A stretch of DNA of 64,000 nucleotides from Bradyrhizobium arachidis (GTDB taxonomy: Bacteria; Pseudomonadota; Alphaproteobacteria; Rhizobiales; Xanthobacteraceae), in contig NZ_CP030050.1 in NCBI RefSeq assembly GCF_015291705.1, positions 7,688,001-7,752,000 on the forward strand. Reading direction: 5' to 3'. Of this stretch, positions 15,153-24,121 are shown one piece after another (position 1 is the stretch's first letter; each line of letters begins with the position of its first letter). A program made the translations under genes and the position numbers. Below the pieces are notes generated by a model. That model had not been told where the DNA came from. It searched no databases and saw only the letters and a program-made list of their open reading frames with translations.

Positions 15153-17672
15153 CTAGAAATTCGGCCCGAGCGCGATCTTGGTGATCGTGCCGTTCCTGAC
15201 GCCGATACGCCATTCCGCCGAGCCGTTGGCGAACTGGGCGACATAGATGTCGCTGTCGAGCGCGGTGACGCCGCGGAAGGAGACCGCGCGCAGCGCACCT
15301 AACCGCGCCAGGATCGCCTGGTCGAACGGCAGCTGCTGACGCGTGATGTCGGCGACCTCCGGCGTCATGTGCTCGTAGTCAGGCTGGCCCTTGCCGACGC
15401 TCTCGATGTAACGGCGCAGCATCTCCTCGCCATTGGCGATCGGAACGGCGCGGCGTGCCGCGCGGCCCGGACGCGCGCCGAGGTTCGACGCCTCGACATT
15501 GTGGAAGCGGGTCTGTCGGCCCGGCACCAGGATCTCCATGCACCGCCCCGCCTTGTCGGCGATCACCCAGGGATTGTTCACGGTGGTGGTCGCGGCCCAG
15601 GTCGCGTTGGGCCTGACGAGGCTCTGCATCCTGCGATTGCCGCTCGCATCGAGATTGAAGACCTGGATGTCGTCGCCCATCTCGTTATAGAGCATGATCC
15701 TGATCGGCGAGGTACCGGCGCGGCCGCGCACGCTCGCTTCCTCCGCGCAAGGCACGATGCCTCCGAGCTCGTCATTGCCGTCGGCCCGGAACAGCACGTC
15801 GCCGACCTTGCCGTCGGGCTCGAGCAGCAGGCGGAATTCCGCCGTGCCGTTCTCGAACTTCGCGCCATAGATGTCGTAGCCGCCGGGGCCGACGCCGCGG
15901 AAGAAGAGCGACTCGACTGCACCGAGCGCTGCGAACGTCGCCTGCGTTTCATTGAGCTGACGATGGATCTTGGCAGCCAGCGGCGCGCTCATGCGATCGT
16001 AGTTCGGCGTGCCGCGCCGCAAGTCCTCGATCCCGCGCAAGATCAAGTCCTTGCCGCCGGCGACCGGGACCTGCTCACGGAAGCGATCCGGAACTTCCGC
16101 GACACGGCGCGCGAAATCGGCCTCGATCGCCTGCGCCACCGACGCGTCGATCCGCGGCGCAAGCCGCGCGCCGAAGACCGCGTTCTGGACCAGAACCCGC
16201 GAGACCTTGGCTTGCTCGTCGCGCAGGAAGATCAGCAGATTGTCGCCGTGGATCGAGAAGACGTCGGCACCCTCGGCGAGGAGCGCCGCCCGGCCCTGCA
16301 CGGTTTCCTGTACCTGGAGACGATCGCCGTCGCGGCGCACGGTGAGCACGCGGTTCGGCGCGACCCTGTACCAGCCGACATATTGATCGAGCGCTGCGGA
16401 ATCGGCCGCCGCCGTCGGCATTTCGGCGACGCGAACCGCGCGGATGTCGCGGCCGTTCATGCGCAGCATCAGCTCGGACGAGCGGCGCTCCGCCTCGAGC
16501 TGGAACGTGATCTCGCCGGACGAAGCCGCGTAGGACGCGGTGCCGTCGCTGCCAACCGTCAGGCGCAGTCTGCGCTGCCCGGTAAGCTGACCGTAAACCT
16601 CGTCGCCCTCGCGGAAGATCGCGAACACGGAAGACGGCCCCATGGCGTAGAAATTGACGAAGGGACGGTAATGCTGGGCCGGCACCTCGCCGGTGTCCGC
16701 GGCGACGGGCGCAGGGTCGGGGCTGCGATAGGCGATCATGCCCGCGGAGACGATCACGGCCGGCACGATCGCCGCCGCGATCCACAGCCGCTTGCGCCAG
16801 CCGACGGCGACGGGCATCGCGGCTGCCGCGATGATGCGCTCGACACGGGCGCGCACGGTCGAGGCGCGCGCCATCGCGAGCTCCACCGGCCGCGGCTTCA
16901 CGGTGCTGGCGAAATCCAGCAGGATTTCGGCATAGGACAGGCGGTCGTCGATCACCTCGATCGCTTCGGCGTCGCTGATGATCTCGGCGAGCTCGGCGAG
17001 GCGCGCGAGCTGCCACCACGAGAACGGGCTGAACCAGAACACTGCGCGGTTGAGCGAAGCCAGCAGCAGGATGTAGAAATCGCAATTGGCAACATGCGCG
17101 CCTTCATGCGCGAGCACCGCGAGACGCTTCTTCGCATCCCAGGCTGCAAATTGCGGCGGCACCAGGATGGTCGAGCCGAAGGTGACAGGACCGCCGACGT
17201 CGCGGCTGACGCGCACGTCGGCTCCGATCATGGCCGCGGCGCTCACGGGCTGCGCCGCCCGCGCCAGGCGCCAGGTCAGGCAAAGGCCGATGGCGAGCCG
17301 CAACAGCAACAGGCCGGCGACGCCGGCATAGACGATGGTGGCGACCAGCCACCAATTGATCGAGAACCCGCTTCCAGGCGGCGCCACGACGGCGGCGCCC
17401 GCTGGCATTGCCAGGGCTGGCTGCGGCGTCTCCAGCATCGAGATGTCAACTGGGGCGACATCGTCCGGCATGGGCATCGGCAGAGGCAGCCGCGTGATGG
17501 TCAGCGTCGGCCAATGCATCACGAAAGGCATCGCCAGCGATGCCAGCAGCACGACGATCCACGCCGTCATGTGGACGTGTGGATTGCGCACGCGAAAAAG
17601 ATAGAGACCGAACCAGACGACGCCTCCCAGCACAAGGGAGCGCAGCGCCGCCTCCGCCAGAGTTGCGATCAT
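15153..17672 (-). CDS. BlaR1-like M56 metallopeptidase sensor with VHL-beta-like and duplicated C-terminal domains
   Basis: An 839-residue membrane protein. The N-terminal about 320 residues are BlaR1/MecR1-like: hydrophobic helices near 12-30, 38-54 and 105-130, a zinc-peptidase motif HEGAH (189-193), the AEIISDAEA segment carrying the likely third ligand, and another helix near 297-315. No penicillin-binding sensor domain follows. Instead there are beta-rich segments (YVGWYRVAPNRVLTVRRDGD region), then a roughly 95-residue unit at about 536-631 repeated at about 742-839 (shared pattern G-P-Y-M, QA, LGA, FRGV, DIY, F-NG-AE-R). Between them (about 654-725) is a segment resembling the VHL beta domain (MLYNEMGDD...PW-I-D-AGRCMEI). 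The start overlaps the blaI stop (ATGA). The family cleaves a repressor after sensing an external signal; the signal here is unknown. Confidence 0.8.
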   Translation of the reverse strand: MIATLAEAALRSLVLGGVVWFGLYLFRVRNPHVHMTAWIVVLLASLAMPFVMHWPTLTITRLPLPMPMPDDVAPVDISMLETPQPALAMPAGAAVVAPPGSGFSINWWLVATIVYAGVAGLLLLRLAIGLCLTWRLARAAQPVSAAAMIGADVRVSRDVGGPVTFGSTILVPPQFAAWDAKKRLAVLAHEGAHVANCDFYILLLASLNRAVFWFSPFSWWQLARLAELAEIISDAEAIEVIDDRLSYAEILLDFASTVKPRPVELAMARASTVRARVERIIAAAAMPVAVGWRKRLWIAAAIVPAVIVSAGMIAYRSPDPAPVAADTGEVPAQHYRPFVNFYAMGPSSVFAIFREGDEVYGQLTGQRRLRLTVGSDGTASYAASSGEITFQLEAERRSSELMLRMNGRDIRAVRVAEMPTAAADSAALDQYVGWYRVAPNRVLTVRRDGDRLQVQETVQGRAALLAEGADVFSIHGDNLLIFLRDEQAKVSRVLVQNAVFGARLAPRIDASVAQAIEADFARRVAEVPDRFREQVPVAGGKDLILRGIEDLRRGTPNYDRMSAPLAAKIHRQLNETQATFAALGAVESLFFRGVGPGGYDIYGAKFENGTAEFRLLLEPDGKVGDVLFRADGNDELGGIVPCAEEASVRGRAGTSPIRIMLYNEMGDDIQVFNLDASGNRRMQSLVRPNATWAATTTVNNPWVIADKAGRCMEILVPGRQTRFHNVEASNLGARPGRAARRAVPIANGEEMLRRYIESVGKGQPDYEHMTPEVADITRQQLPFDQAILARLGALRAVSFRGVTALDSDIYVAQFANGSAEWRIGVRNGTITKIALGPNF

Positions 17673-18061
17673 TCTTTCTTCACTCCCCTCGCCTTCTTCG
17701 CCTTGGCCACCTGGTCGGCCAACGTGCGCAGCTGCTGCTGGTCGAGCATCGCATTGTCCACCATGCCGACGAGGACCTCCTCGATCGAGCCGTTGCAGAA
17801 CCAGTCGACGATGCGCTGCACGGCCTTGGCCGCGACCTTCGCGCGTGGTTCGGCGGCGGTGTAGACATAGGTCCGTCCGTCCACGGTGTGGTTAGCATAG
17901 CCTTTTTCCTCGAGCCGGCGCAGCACGGTGCGCACGGTCGACTCCTTCAGGCGCCGCGACAGCCGCTCACGCACGATTTCGGCCGTGACAGGACCATGGG
18001 CCCAAACCAATTGCATGACCTCGCGCTCGAGGTCTCCCAGTTCGGGCAAACGATCGTCCAT
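17669..18061 (-). CDS. blaI: BlaI/MecI/CopY family winged-helix repressor
   Basis: A 130-residue protein with the BlaI winged helix: LGDLEREVMQLVWAHGPVT, then ESTVRTVLRRLEEKGYANHTV followed by a wing GRTYVYTAAEP, and a C-terminal dimerisation region (VLVGMVDNAMLDQQQLRTL). BlaI dimers repress until a partner BlaR1 protease cleaves them in the C-terminal half. The gene overlaps the BlaR1-like gene by 4 nt. A candidate operator lies 27-49 nt upstream, implying autorepression. No beta-lactamase is nearby; the only other gene set with the operator is DUF1800-DUF1501. Confidence 0.9.
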   Translation of the reverse strand: MDDRLPELGDLEREVMQLVWAHGPVTAEIVRERLSRRLKESTVRTVLRRLEEKGYANHTVDGRTYVYTAAEPRAKVAAKAVQRIVDWFCNGSIEEVLVGMVDNAMLDQQQLRTLADQVAKAKKARGVKKE

Positions 18062-18087
18062 GGCGGCTTACCTTGCGGCTTGAGTTT

Positions 18088-18110
18088 CTTGTAACGCTAC
18101 AGATTGTCGC
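18088..18110 (-). promoter_or_regulatory. BlaI-type operator upstream of blaI
   Basis: The site contains CTTGTA, then GCTACA, then ATTGTCGC. It aligns without gaps to 15051-15073 at 18 of 23 positions and keeps a degenerate CTAC-N5-GT(A/C)G dyad at 18097-18109. It lies 27-49 nt before the blaI ATG, where a repressor would block its own promoter. Confidence 0.6.
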
Positions 18111-18234
18111 ATATAGCGCCGCGCGGCACAACGGCGATTCCACCTGGAATGGTGGTGGCGGGCTGGCCTGACGCCGAACTGAAAACGACTGAGGCGTCGG
18201 GTGGGCTTTCAATCTGGCCTGCAGGCGTGCCTTG

Positions 18235-18397
18235 CCCCTCACCCGGATTGCTACGCAATCCGACCTCTCCCCGCAAAGAGCGGGGAGAGGTTAAGAGGCG
18301 GCACGGCAAACGATCTGGCTGGTCATCCCACGTCAGGGACGCACCGCTCTCGCCCTCCCTCGCCCCGTTCTTACGGGGAGAGGGTGGGGTGAGGGGC
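18235..18397. repeat. intergenic inverted-repeat element (CCCCTCACCC arms)
   Basis: Outer arms CCCCTCACCC at 18235 and GGGTGGGGTGAGGGG ending at 18397, with inner hairpins ACCTCTCCCCGC/GCGGGGAGAGG and CGCCCCGTTCTTACGGGG. It is the same family as 6707-6836. It fills most of the 368-nt gap between the blaI and malic enzyme genes; the rest of that gap holds only the blaI operator. Confidence 0.65.
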
Positions 18398-18429
18398 CGC
18401 CTCCACAAGTTCGGCTTGAATTGTGAGCC

Positions 18430-20082
18430 TCAGTACGCCGGCTCGTACATCTGCGACTGCACCAGCGCCTTGACGTCGTTCGGCGCCGGTCCCTCCGCGA
18501 GCCCGCGCTGATAGGCAACGTCGGCCACAGCCGCCGCAATCCGCGCCGAGACCTCGCGGATGCGGGGCAGCGCCGGGTAGAGGCTGCCTTGCGCGAGGTC
18601 CTCCTTGCCGACGCAGTCGGCGAGCGTATGGGCGGCCGCCATGAACATCTCGTCCGTCACCAGGCGCGAACGGCTGGCGATGACGCCGAGACCGACGCCC
18701 GGGAAGATGTAGGAGTTGTTGCCCTGGCGCGGCACGAAGGTGCGGCCGCTCAGCTTCACCGGATCATACGGGCTGCCGCAGGCGAACAGCGCGCGGCCCT
18801 CGGTGTAGCGGTAGGCATCCTCCGCCGAGCATTCGGCCTTCGAGGTCGGGTTGGAGAGCGCGAACACGATCGGCTGCTCGTTGAGCTCGGCCATCGCCTT
18901 GAGCACGTCGGGCGTGAAGGCGCCGCCGACCGCGGCAACGCCGATGATCGCCGTCGGCTTCAGCGTCTTGATGGCGGTGAGGAAGTCGGCGATCGGCGCC
19001 TGGCCCGCATGGGCATAGCGCAGCTTGTGGCCGTGAAGGCCGTCACGGCCGCCAACGACCAGGCCGCGGGAATCCACCAGCCAGTTGCGGCGGAGCGCGT
19101 CGGCTTCCGTTGCGCCCTCCGCCATCATGGCGGAGACCACGAGATCGGCGATGCCGGTCGCCGCTTCGCCCGCGCCGAGGAACAGGATTCGCTGATCCCT
19201 GAGCTTGCCGCCGGAGACACGCAGCGCCGAGAACAGGCCCGCGAGCGCCACCGCCGCGGTGCCCTGGATGTCGTCGTTGAAGACGCAGGCATCATCCCGG
19301 TATTTGTGCAGCAGCTTGAACGCGGAGTGATTGGCGAAATCCTCGAACTGGATCAGCACGCCCGGGAACGTCTTCCGCGCAGCCTGCATGAACTCGTCGA
19401 CGAAGCTGTCATAGGCCTCGCCCGTGAGCCGCCGCTCGCGCAGACCGAGATAATAGGGATCGTTCAAGAGCTCTTCATTGTTGGTGCCGACGTCGAGCAC
19501 GATCGGCAGGCATTGCTCGGGGTGCACGCCGGCGCAGGCGGAATAGAGCGAGAGTTTTCCGACCGGAATGCCCATGCCGTTGGCGCCGAGATCGCCGAGG
19601 CCAAGGATGCGCTCGCCGTCGGTGACGACGATCAGCTGGGCCGGATAGGGCCAGTTCTTCAGGATCTCCGCGATCTGGCCGCGATCGCGCGAGGAGATGA
19701 ACATGCCGCGCGGCCGCTGGAAGATCAGGCCGTATTTCTGGCAGGCGAGCCCGACCGTCGGCGTGTAGATGATCGGCTGGATCTCGTCGATGTTGTCGAC
19801 GACGACGCGGAAGAACAGCGCCTCGTTGCGGTCATGCAGCGCGTTCAGCGCGACGTATTTTTCGAGGTCCGTCGGCAGGGTGCGGAGGTTGGTGAGCACG
19901 CGCTCGGCTTGCGTCTCCATCGTCAGCACGCAGGGCGGCAACAAGCCGCGCAGGCCGAGCGCCGCGCGCTCCGCTTCGGTGAAGGCGGTGCCCTTGTTGA
20001 GCAGGGGATCGCGCAGCAGCGTCATGCCGTGCGCGGCGTCGGATGATGTCGAATGGGCGCTGACCCGAGCAGGTCTATTCAC
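18430..20082 (-). CDS. maeA: NAD-type malic enzyme
   Basis: Oxidative decarboxylation of malate to pyruvate. At 550 residues this is the stand-alone, MaeA-like form without the phosphotransacetylase-like tail of many rhizobial DME/TME proteins. Recognisable segments are RGLLPPCVLTMETQ, IIYTPTVGLACQKYG, VVTDGERILGLGDLGANGMG, FEDFANHSAFKLL, VFNDDIQGTAAVALAGL (metal and substrate residues) and ILFLGAGEAATGIADL (NAD Rossmann). The start is GTG at 20082 with a GGGGGAATTC site. It feeds pyruvate and acetyl-CoA supply during growth on C4 acids. Confidence 0.9.
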   Translation of the reverse strand: MNRPARVSAHSTSSDAAHGMTLLRDPLLNKGTAFTEAERAALGLRGLLPPCVLTMETQAERVLTNLRTLPTDLEKYVALNALHDRNEALFFRVVVDNIDEIQPIIYTPTVGLACQKYGLIFQRPRGMFISSRDRGQIAEILKNWPYPAQLIVVTDGERILGLGDLGANGMGIPVGKLSLYSACAGVHPEQCLPIVLDVGTNNEELLNDPYYLGLRERRLTGEAYDSFVDEFMQAARKTFPGVLIQFEDFANHSAFKLLHKYRDDACVFNDDIQGTAAVALAGLFSALRVSGGKLRDQRILFLGAGEAATGIADLVVSAMMAEGATEADALRRNWLVDSRGLVVGGRDGLHGHKLRYAHAGQAPIADFLTAIKTLKPTAIIGVAAVGGAFTPDVLKAMAELNEQPIVFALSNPTSKAECSAEDAYRYTEGRALFACGSPYDPVKLSGRTFVPRQGNNSYIFPGVGLGVIASRSRLVTDEMFMAAAHTLADCVGKEDLAQGSLYPALPRIREVSARIAAAVADVAYQRGLAEGPAPNDVKALVQSQMYEPAY

Positions 20083-20450
20083 GAATTCCCCCAGGGAGTT
20101 TCTTATTGAAGGGCGGCCATTGTCGGCCAGTGCTCACCCGAGATCAAGGACGCAGGCATCCCGGCATCGATTGTGATCTCGCACCGCAGCGAGGTTTTCG
20201 AGAACGATCCGCAGTTGCGCGCGCAAGTTAACACGGCGACGTTTTTGCTCCTGATGATGAGGGATTGAGGGGCGGCCTGCCCTCTCCCCCCGTCATTCCC
20301 CGGGGCGCGACGAAGTCGCGAACCCGGAATCCATCGATCCGCAGATACCGCCGCCGCAATGGATTCCGGGCTCGCGCTGACGCGCGCCCCGGAATGACGA
20401 GAAAAACCTCACAAACCATCAGGAAGACGAAGGACTATACGGCGACAACG
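20083..20450. other. 368-nt intergenic region with a dispersed repeat
   Basis: It contains the upstream region of the malic enzyme gene, a coding-like but start-less plus-strand frame at 20110-20268 (see findings), and a dispersed inverted repeat at 20291-20399. No other gene is seen. Confidence 0.5.
20291..20399. repeat. dispersed inverted repeat, CGTCATTCCGGG family
   Basis: Outer arms CGTCATTCCCCGGGGCGCG and CGCGCGCCCCGGAATGACG enclose inner arms GGAATCCAT/ATGGATTCC. Relatives in this window lie at 24092-24121, 46009-46048, 53258-53404 and 55284-55366. Confidence 0.7.
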
Positions 20451-21449
20451 CTATTCCGGCTTGATATCCGCGGCCTTGACGATCGGCCACCATTTCTCGA
20501 TCTCGGCCTTCTGGAACGCCGCGAGTGCCGCGGGCGTCTGCTGATCGGACGGCGGAATCTCCTGCCCGAGCTCAGTGAAGCGCTGCTTGACGGCGGGATC
20601 CGCAAGAACCGTGACGATCGCCGCGTTGAGCTTTGTGACAATATCTTTCGGCGTGTTCTTCGGTGCCCAGATGCCATGCCAGTAGGAGATGTAGAGACCG
20701 GGCAGCCCCGCCTCGTCGACGGTCGGGATGTCAGGCGCGGAGACAAGCCGTGTCGGCGAGGTCACCGCAAAGGCCTTGATCGCGCCGTTCTTGTATTGCG
20801 GCAGCGAGTTCGAGGCCTGGTCGAACATGATGTCGATCTGGCCGGCGACGAGATCGATCATGGCGGGCCCTGCGCCGCGATAGGGCACGAACTGGAAATC
20901 GGTGCCGGTCTTCTCCTTGAAGAACACGCCGGCGACATGCGCGCCGGTGCCCGCACCGGCCGTGCCGGCGGTGGCCTTGCCGGAATTGGCCTTCAGCCAG
21001 GCGATCATCTCTTTCAGATTGTTGGCCTCGAGCGACTTGCGGCCAACGATGAGCTGCGTGCCCATCGCGATGGTCGCCACCGGCTCGAAATCGGCGAGCA
21101 GATCATAGGGCAGCTTGAAGATCGCGCCGTTGAGCACATGCGTGCCCCAATGGCCGATGGTGATGGTCGTACCATCAGGCGTCGCGCGCGCGACGCGGGC
21201 ACCGGCGATGCTGCCGGAGGCGCCGGCGACGTTCTCGACCACGACCGTGGCGTGCAGCTCGGCGGCGATCCGCTCCGACAGGATCCGCGCCAGCGTATCG
21301 GTCGGGCCGCCAGCCGCGAACGGCACGACGAGGGTGATGGGACGCGACGGGAATGGCTGCGCACTCGCTGGCGCGGTCCACGACGCGCATCCAATCAGCG
21401 CGCAGATGACGATCACATGACCGCGTAATCCGGCCCACAGCCCCCGCAT
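20451..21449 (-). CDS. Bug/TctC family periplasmic solute receptor
   Basis: A 332-residue tripartite-tricarboxylate-transporter receptor. Signal peptide MRGLWAGLRG...CASWTAPASA, then the Bug signature FPSRPITLVVPFAAGGPTD and the carboxylate-contact loops (GASGSIAGARVARATPDG, GTGAHVAG, VPYRGAGPAMIDLVAGQID). These proteins bind carboxylates through two conserved waters. No TctA/TctB genes are adjacent, so it is an orphan receptor, which is common for this expanded family. The ligand is unknown. Confidence 0.85.
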   Translation of the reverse strand: MRGLWAGLRGHVIVICALIGCASWTAPASAQPFPSRPITLVVPFAAGGPTDTLARILSERIAAELHATVVVENVAGASGSIAGARVARATPDGTTITIGHWGTHVLNGAIFKLPYDLLADFEPVATIAMGTQLIVGRKSLEANNLKEMIAWLKANSGKATAGTAGAGTGAHVAGVFFKEKTGTDFQFVPYRGAGPAMIDLVAGQIDIMFDQASNSLPQYKNGAIKAFAVTSPTRLVSAPDIPTVDEAGLPGLYISYWHGIWAPKNTPKDIVTKLNAAIVTVLADPAVKQRFTELGQEIPPSDQQTPAALAAFQKAEIEKWWPIVKAADIKPE

Positions 21450-21540
21450 CGTTCTCTCCCACCCTTTTTGCCGCCCGCATGTTGTCAGCGGGTTGGAGCC
21501 GGAGTGAACGCTGCCGCGCTGGCCGAGGCAAGCCCAGAAA

Positions 21541-23871
21541 TTATCCAGCCGCCCGCCGCGGCGTCAGATTGGCGGCACTATCCGCAGGTGGCGCGATCTG
21601 CATCAAGATGGTCTGGACTGGGGACGCGATCTCGATGCCGTGCTGCTGGAAGCGCAGCTTCATGCGGCGGTTGAACTCGCGCTGGACCGGCCAGCGGCCG
21701 GCCTCGGTGCAGCGGATCTGGCCGACAATCGACACCATGGCGCCGTCGACCTTGTCGATGCCCCACAGATCGAGATCGCCGCGGATCGCCGCGCGAAACT
21801 CCGGCTCGCGCCGCATCTCGTCGACGATGTCCTTGAGGATCTGGCCGGCGCGGTCGGTGTCCTCCTTGTAGGCGACATTGACGCTGACCGAGGCGTTGCC
21901 GGCGCCGCGGCTGGCATTGGTGATGGTGGTGACCGCGCTGAACGGCACGATGTGCACGGCGCCGTCGCCGGCGCGCAGGCGGATGGTGCGGATCGAGACG
22001 TTCTCGACGACGCCAGAGAGCCCCGAGACGCTGACGGTGTCGCCGACCTGGACCGTGTTCTCCAGCAGCAGGAACAGGCCGGTGATGAGATCCTGCACCA
22101 GCTTCTGCGAGCCGAAGCCGATCGCGATGCCGACGATGCCGGCGCCGGCCAGCAGCGGGGCGACATTGACGCCGATCTCGCTCAGCGCGGTGAGGCCGAC
22201 GACGGTGGCGATCAGGCAGAGCAAGGCAGTTCGCAGCATCGGCTGGAAGGTGCGCAGGCGCGCGGCACGGGCATAGTGCCCGTCGCGCGACAGCGAGTTG
22301 ATCTGGCGGTCCAGCAGTGCGTTGCTGGCTTCCCAGATGGCTGCCGCGATGAACACGGCCAGGCCGATCGTCACCACGGCCGAGATCAGCCGGTTGCCGA
22401 TCTGACCGCCATAGAACCAGACGATGGCATCGACGCCCCAGACTTCGAGCACGGCGACGAAGCCGATGAAGGCGATCACGCCGGAGACGATCCTGCGCAG
22501 CAGCGGCAGATAGCGGTTGGCGCGGACCTCGAGGCCCGGAAAACGCTGGAGGATCTCCGGCCTGATGCGGAAGCCGCGGTCGATCAGGCTCAAGGTCACC
22601 ATGATGGCGACGCGGGTGATCAGCGCCACCACGATGGTGCCGACGAAATATTGCAGCAGCAGCGAATAGCCGTTGCGGATGTTGAGCGCCCACACCGCCC
22701 ACAATGCGAGATCGAGCGCGATGGCGAGGTAGTGCCAGCCGGCAGCGATGCGGTTGCGCAGGCGCGCAGCGATGCCCTGCCGGTCGGCCGGCGCACGGAT
22801 GGAATCGGCGACCTGGCGGCGGCATTGCAGGATGATGACGACGACGAAGAGATGCACGACCAGCATCACCATGCGCAGCAGCGCGGCGTAGCCGGCGCGG
22901 TGCAGCCCGAGCAGCAGCGCCACATTGGCAAAGGCGATGCCAGAGACGCCGACGCCGACGATGCGGCGTGCCCAGATCTCGATATAGGCCGCGGTCTCGG
23001 CGCGCACCGGAAACAGGCCGAATGGCCCGGCCAGCGCGCGGACCACGCAGATGAGCCCGCGCGAGAATGCATAGGCGTTGACGACCGCAAGGATCACGAA
23101 GCGGACCGTGACGGGATCGCCGATCTCGGTGCCGAGCAAGGCGGTCGCGACGCCGATGAAGACGAACACCGGAAGCAGCTCGAGCAGGAGGCGGCCGAGC
23201 ACGAAGGGCAGCCGCAGCAGCAATTGCCAGACCCGCGCCAGGCTATGGCGTCGCTTCTGCAATTCAGGCGCCGGCGTCACGTCGGCCACCGACGATGGCG
23301 GATCGGCGATCGGCAGCGCCTGCACCGGCAGGCGCGCGGTATGCGGCACGCGCCCCTCGAGGAATGCCACCGGACGCCGGATCAGGCGGAAGATCACCCA
23401 TTCCGCCGCAAGCGCGCAGCCGAGCACCAATGCAAGCTTCCAGGCGATCTCGATCAGGAGATTGTAGGCGGCGGGATCGTTGGCGGTGCGCACGATCCAG
23501 TAATAGAACGCGGGGAAATGCGTCAGCGTCCGCGCCACGCTGGCGATCTCGCGCGAGATGTCGCCGATCTGCTCCGACACTGTGAGCAGGAGTTGCGCGC
23601 CGAGACCGTCCGCCGAGAGCGGTATCGGCGACTTCTGCTCGGGCGCGGGCTGCTGTGGGCCGGATGCGTTCGCGATCGCGCGCAACGTGTCGATCATCTG
23701 CGCGCGCTTCTTGTCGTCCTGGAGCGTCTCCAGCGCGCGCTTCGCCTCGTCAGGCGACAGCGCGGCCGCCTGGTTGGCGGCCGGAGCAGCCGGCTCGGCG
23801 TGGGCGCCACAGAAAGACGAGATCGCGAGGAAGAGAGCGGCGAGGACCGCCGGGGCAAGCTTATGCGACAC
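21541..23871 (-). CDS. large MscS-family mechanosensitive channel
   Basis: A 776-residue protein with a signal peptide (MSHKLAPAVLAALFLAISSF), a periplasmic helical region to about 130, and then many transmembrane helices. The C-terminal MscS core has the pore-lining helix LLAGAGIVGIAIGFGSQKLV, VQDLITGLFLLLENTVQVGD, and the beta domain VSGLSGVVENVSIRTIRLR with FSAVTTITNASRG. It is probably a YbiO-like channel that opens under hypoosmotic tension. It is transcribed away from the PPK2 end, with about 1 kb between. Confidence 0.85.
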   Translation of the reverse strand: MSHKLAPAVLAALFLAISSFCGAHAEPAAPAANQAAALSPDEAKRALETLQDDKKRAQMIDTLRAIANASGPQQPAPEQKSPIPLSADGLGAQLLLTVSEQIGDISREIASVARTLTHFPAFYYWIVRTANDPAAYNLLIEIAWKLALVLGCALAAEWVIFRLIRRPVAFLEGRVPHTARLPVQALPIADPPSSVADVTPAPELQKRRHSLARVWQLLLRLPFVLGRLLLELLPVFVFIGVATALLGTEIGDPVTVRFVILAVVNAYAFSRGLICVVRALAGPFGLFPVRAETAAYIEIWARRIVGVGVSGIAFANVALLLGLHRAGYAALLRMVMLVVHLFVVVIILQCRRQVADSIRAPADRQGIAARLRNRIAAGWHYLAIALDLALWAVWALNIRNGYSLLLQYFVGTIVVALITRVAIMVTLSLIDRGFRIRPEILQRFPGLEVRANRYLPLLRRIVSGVIAFIGFVAVLEVWGVDAIVWFYGGQIGNRLISAVVTIGLAVFIAAAIWEASNALLDRQINSLSRDGHYARAARLRTFQPMLRTALLCLIATVVGLTALSEIGVNVAPLLAGAGIVGIAIGFGSQKLVQDLITGLFLLLENTVQVGDTVSVSGLSGVVENVSIRTIRLRAGDGAVHIVPFSAVTTITNASRGAGNASVSVNVAYKEDTDRAGQILKDIVDEMRREPEFRAAIRGDLDLWGIDKVDGAMVSIVGQIRCTEAGRWPVQREFNRRMKLRFQQHGIEIASPVQTILMQIAPPADSAANLTPRRAAG

Positions 23872-24091
23872 GATGATTCCCTGGAAAAAATGAATGCGCC
23901 GGCGGAGTCGGCATCGTCACCGCCGAAGCACTGCGTCATGTCGGACCGCTGTCATTCGCCCCGGCGCTGTGTCGGAAGTTGGCCAATGTGGCGACATTCT
24001 CTTGGCATTTGCCGCAGTGCAGGAATGGGAACTGCGAGCTTCCGTGCGGCCGCGGGCCGTCTTCGCCGTGAGACACGCGCCAAAACTCTCC

Positions 24092-24121
24092 CGTCATTCC
24101 GGGAGTCGGCCCGGAATGACG
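24092..24121. repeat. short hairpin of the CGTCATTCCGGG family
   Basis: CGTCATTCCGGG and CCCGGAATGACG form a perfect 12-bp stem around a 6-nt loop. This is the minimal form of the dispersed repeat seen at 20291 and 46009. Confidence 0.7.

Noticed and set aside
15369..17864. 831-codon plus-strand frame opposite the BlaR1-like gene
   Set aside because: Shadow frame; the minus strand shows HEGAH, membrane helices and overlap with blaI, which settle the coding strand.
15153..18061. Beta-lactam resistance module (blaI/blaR1)
   Set aside because: Although the repressor and protease are of the Bla type, no penicillin-binding sensor domain is visible and no beta-lactamase gene is present, so a resistance function is not claimed.
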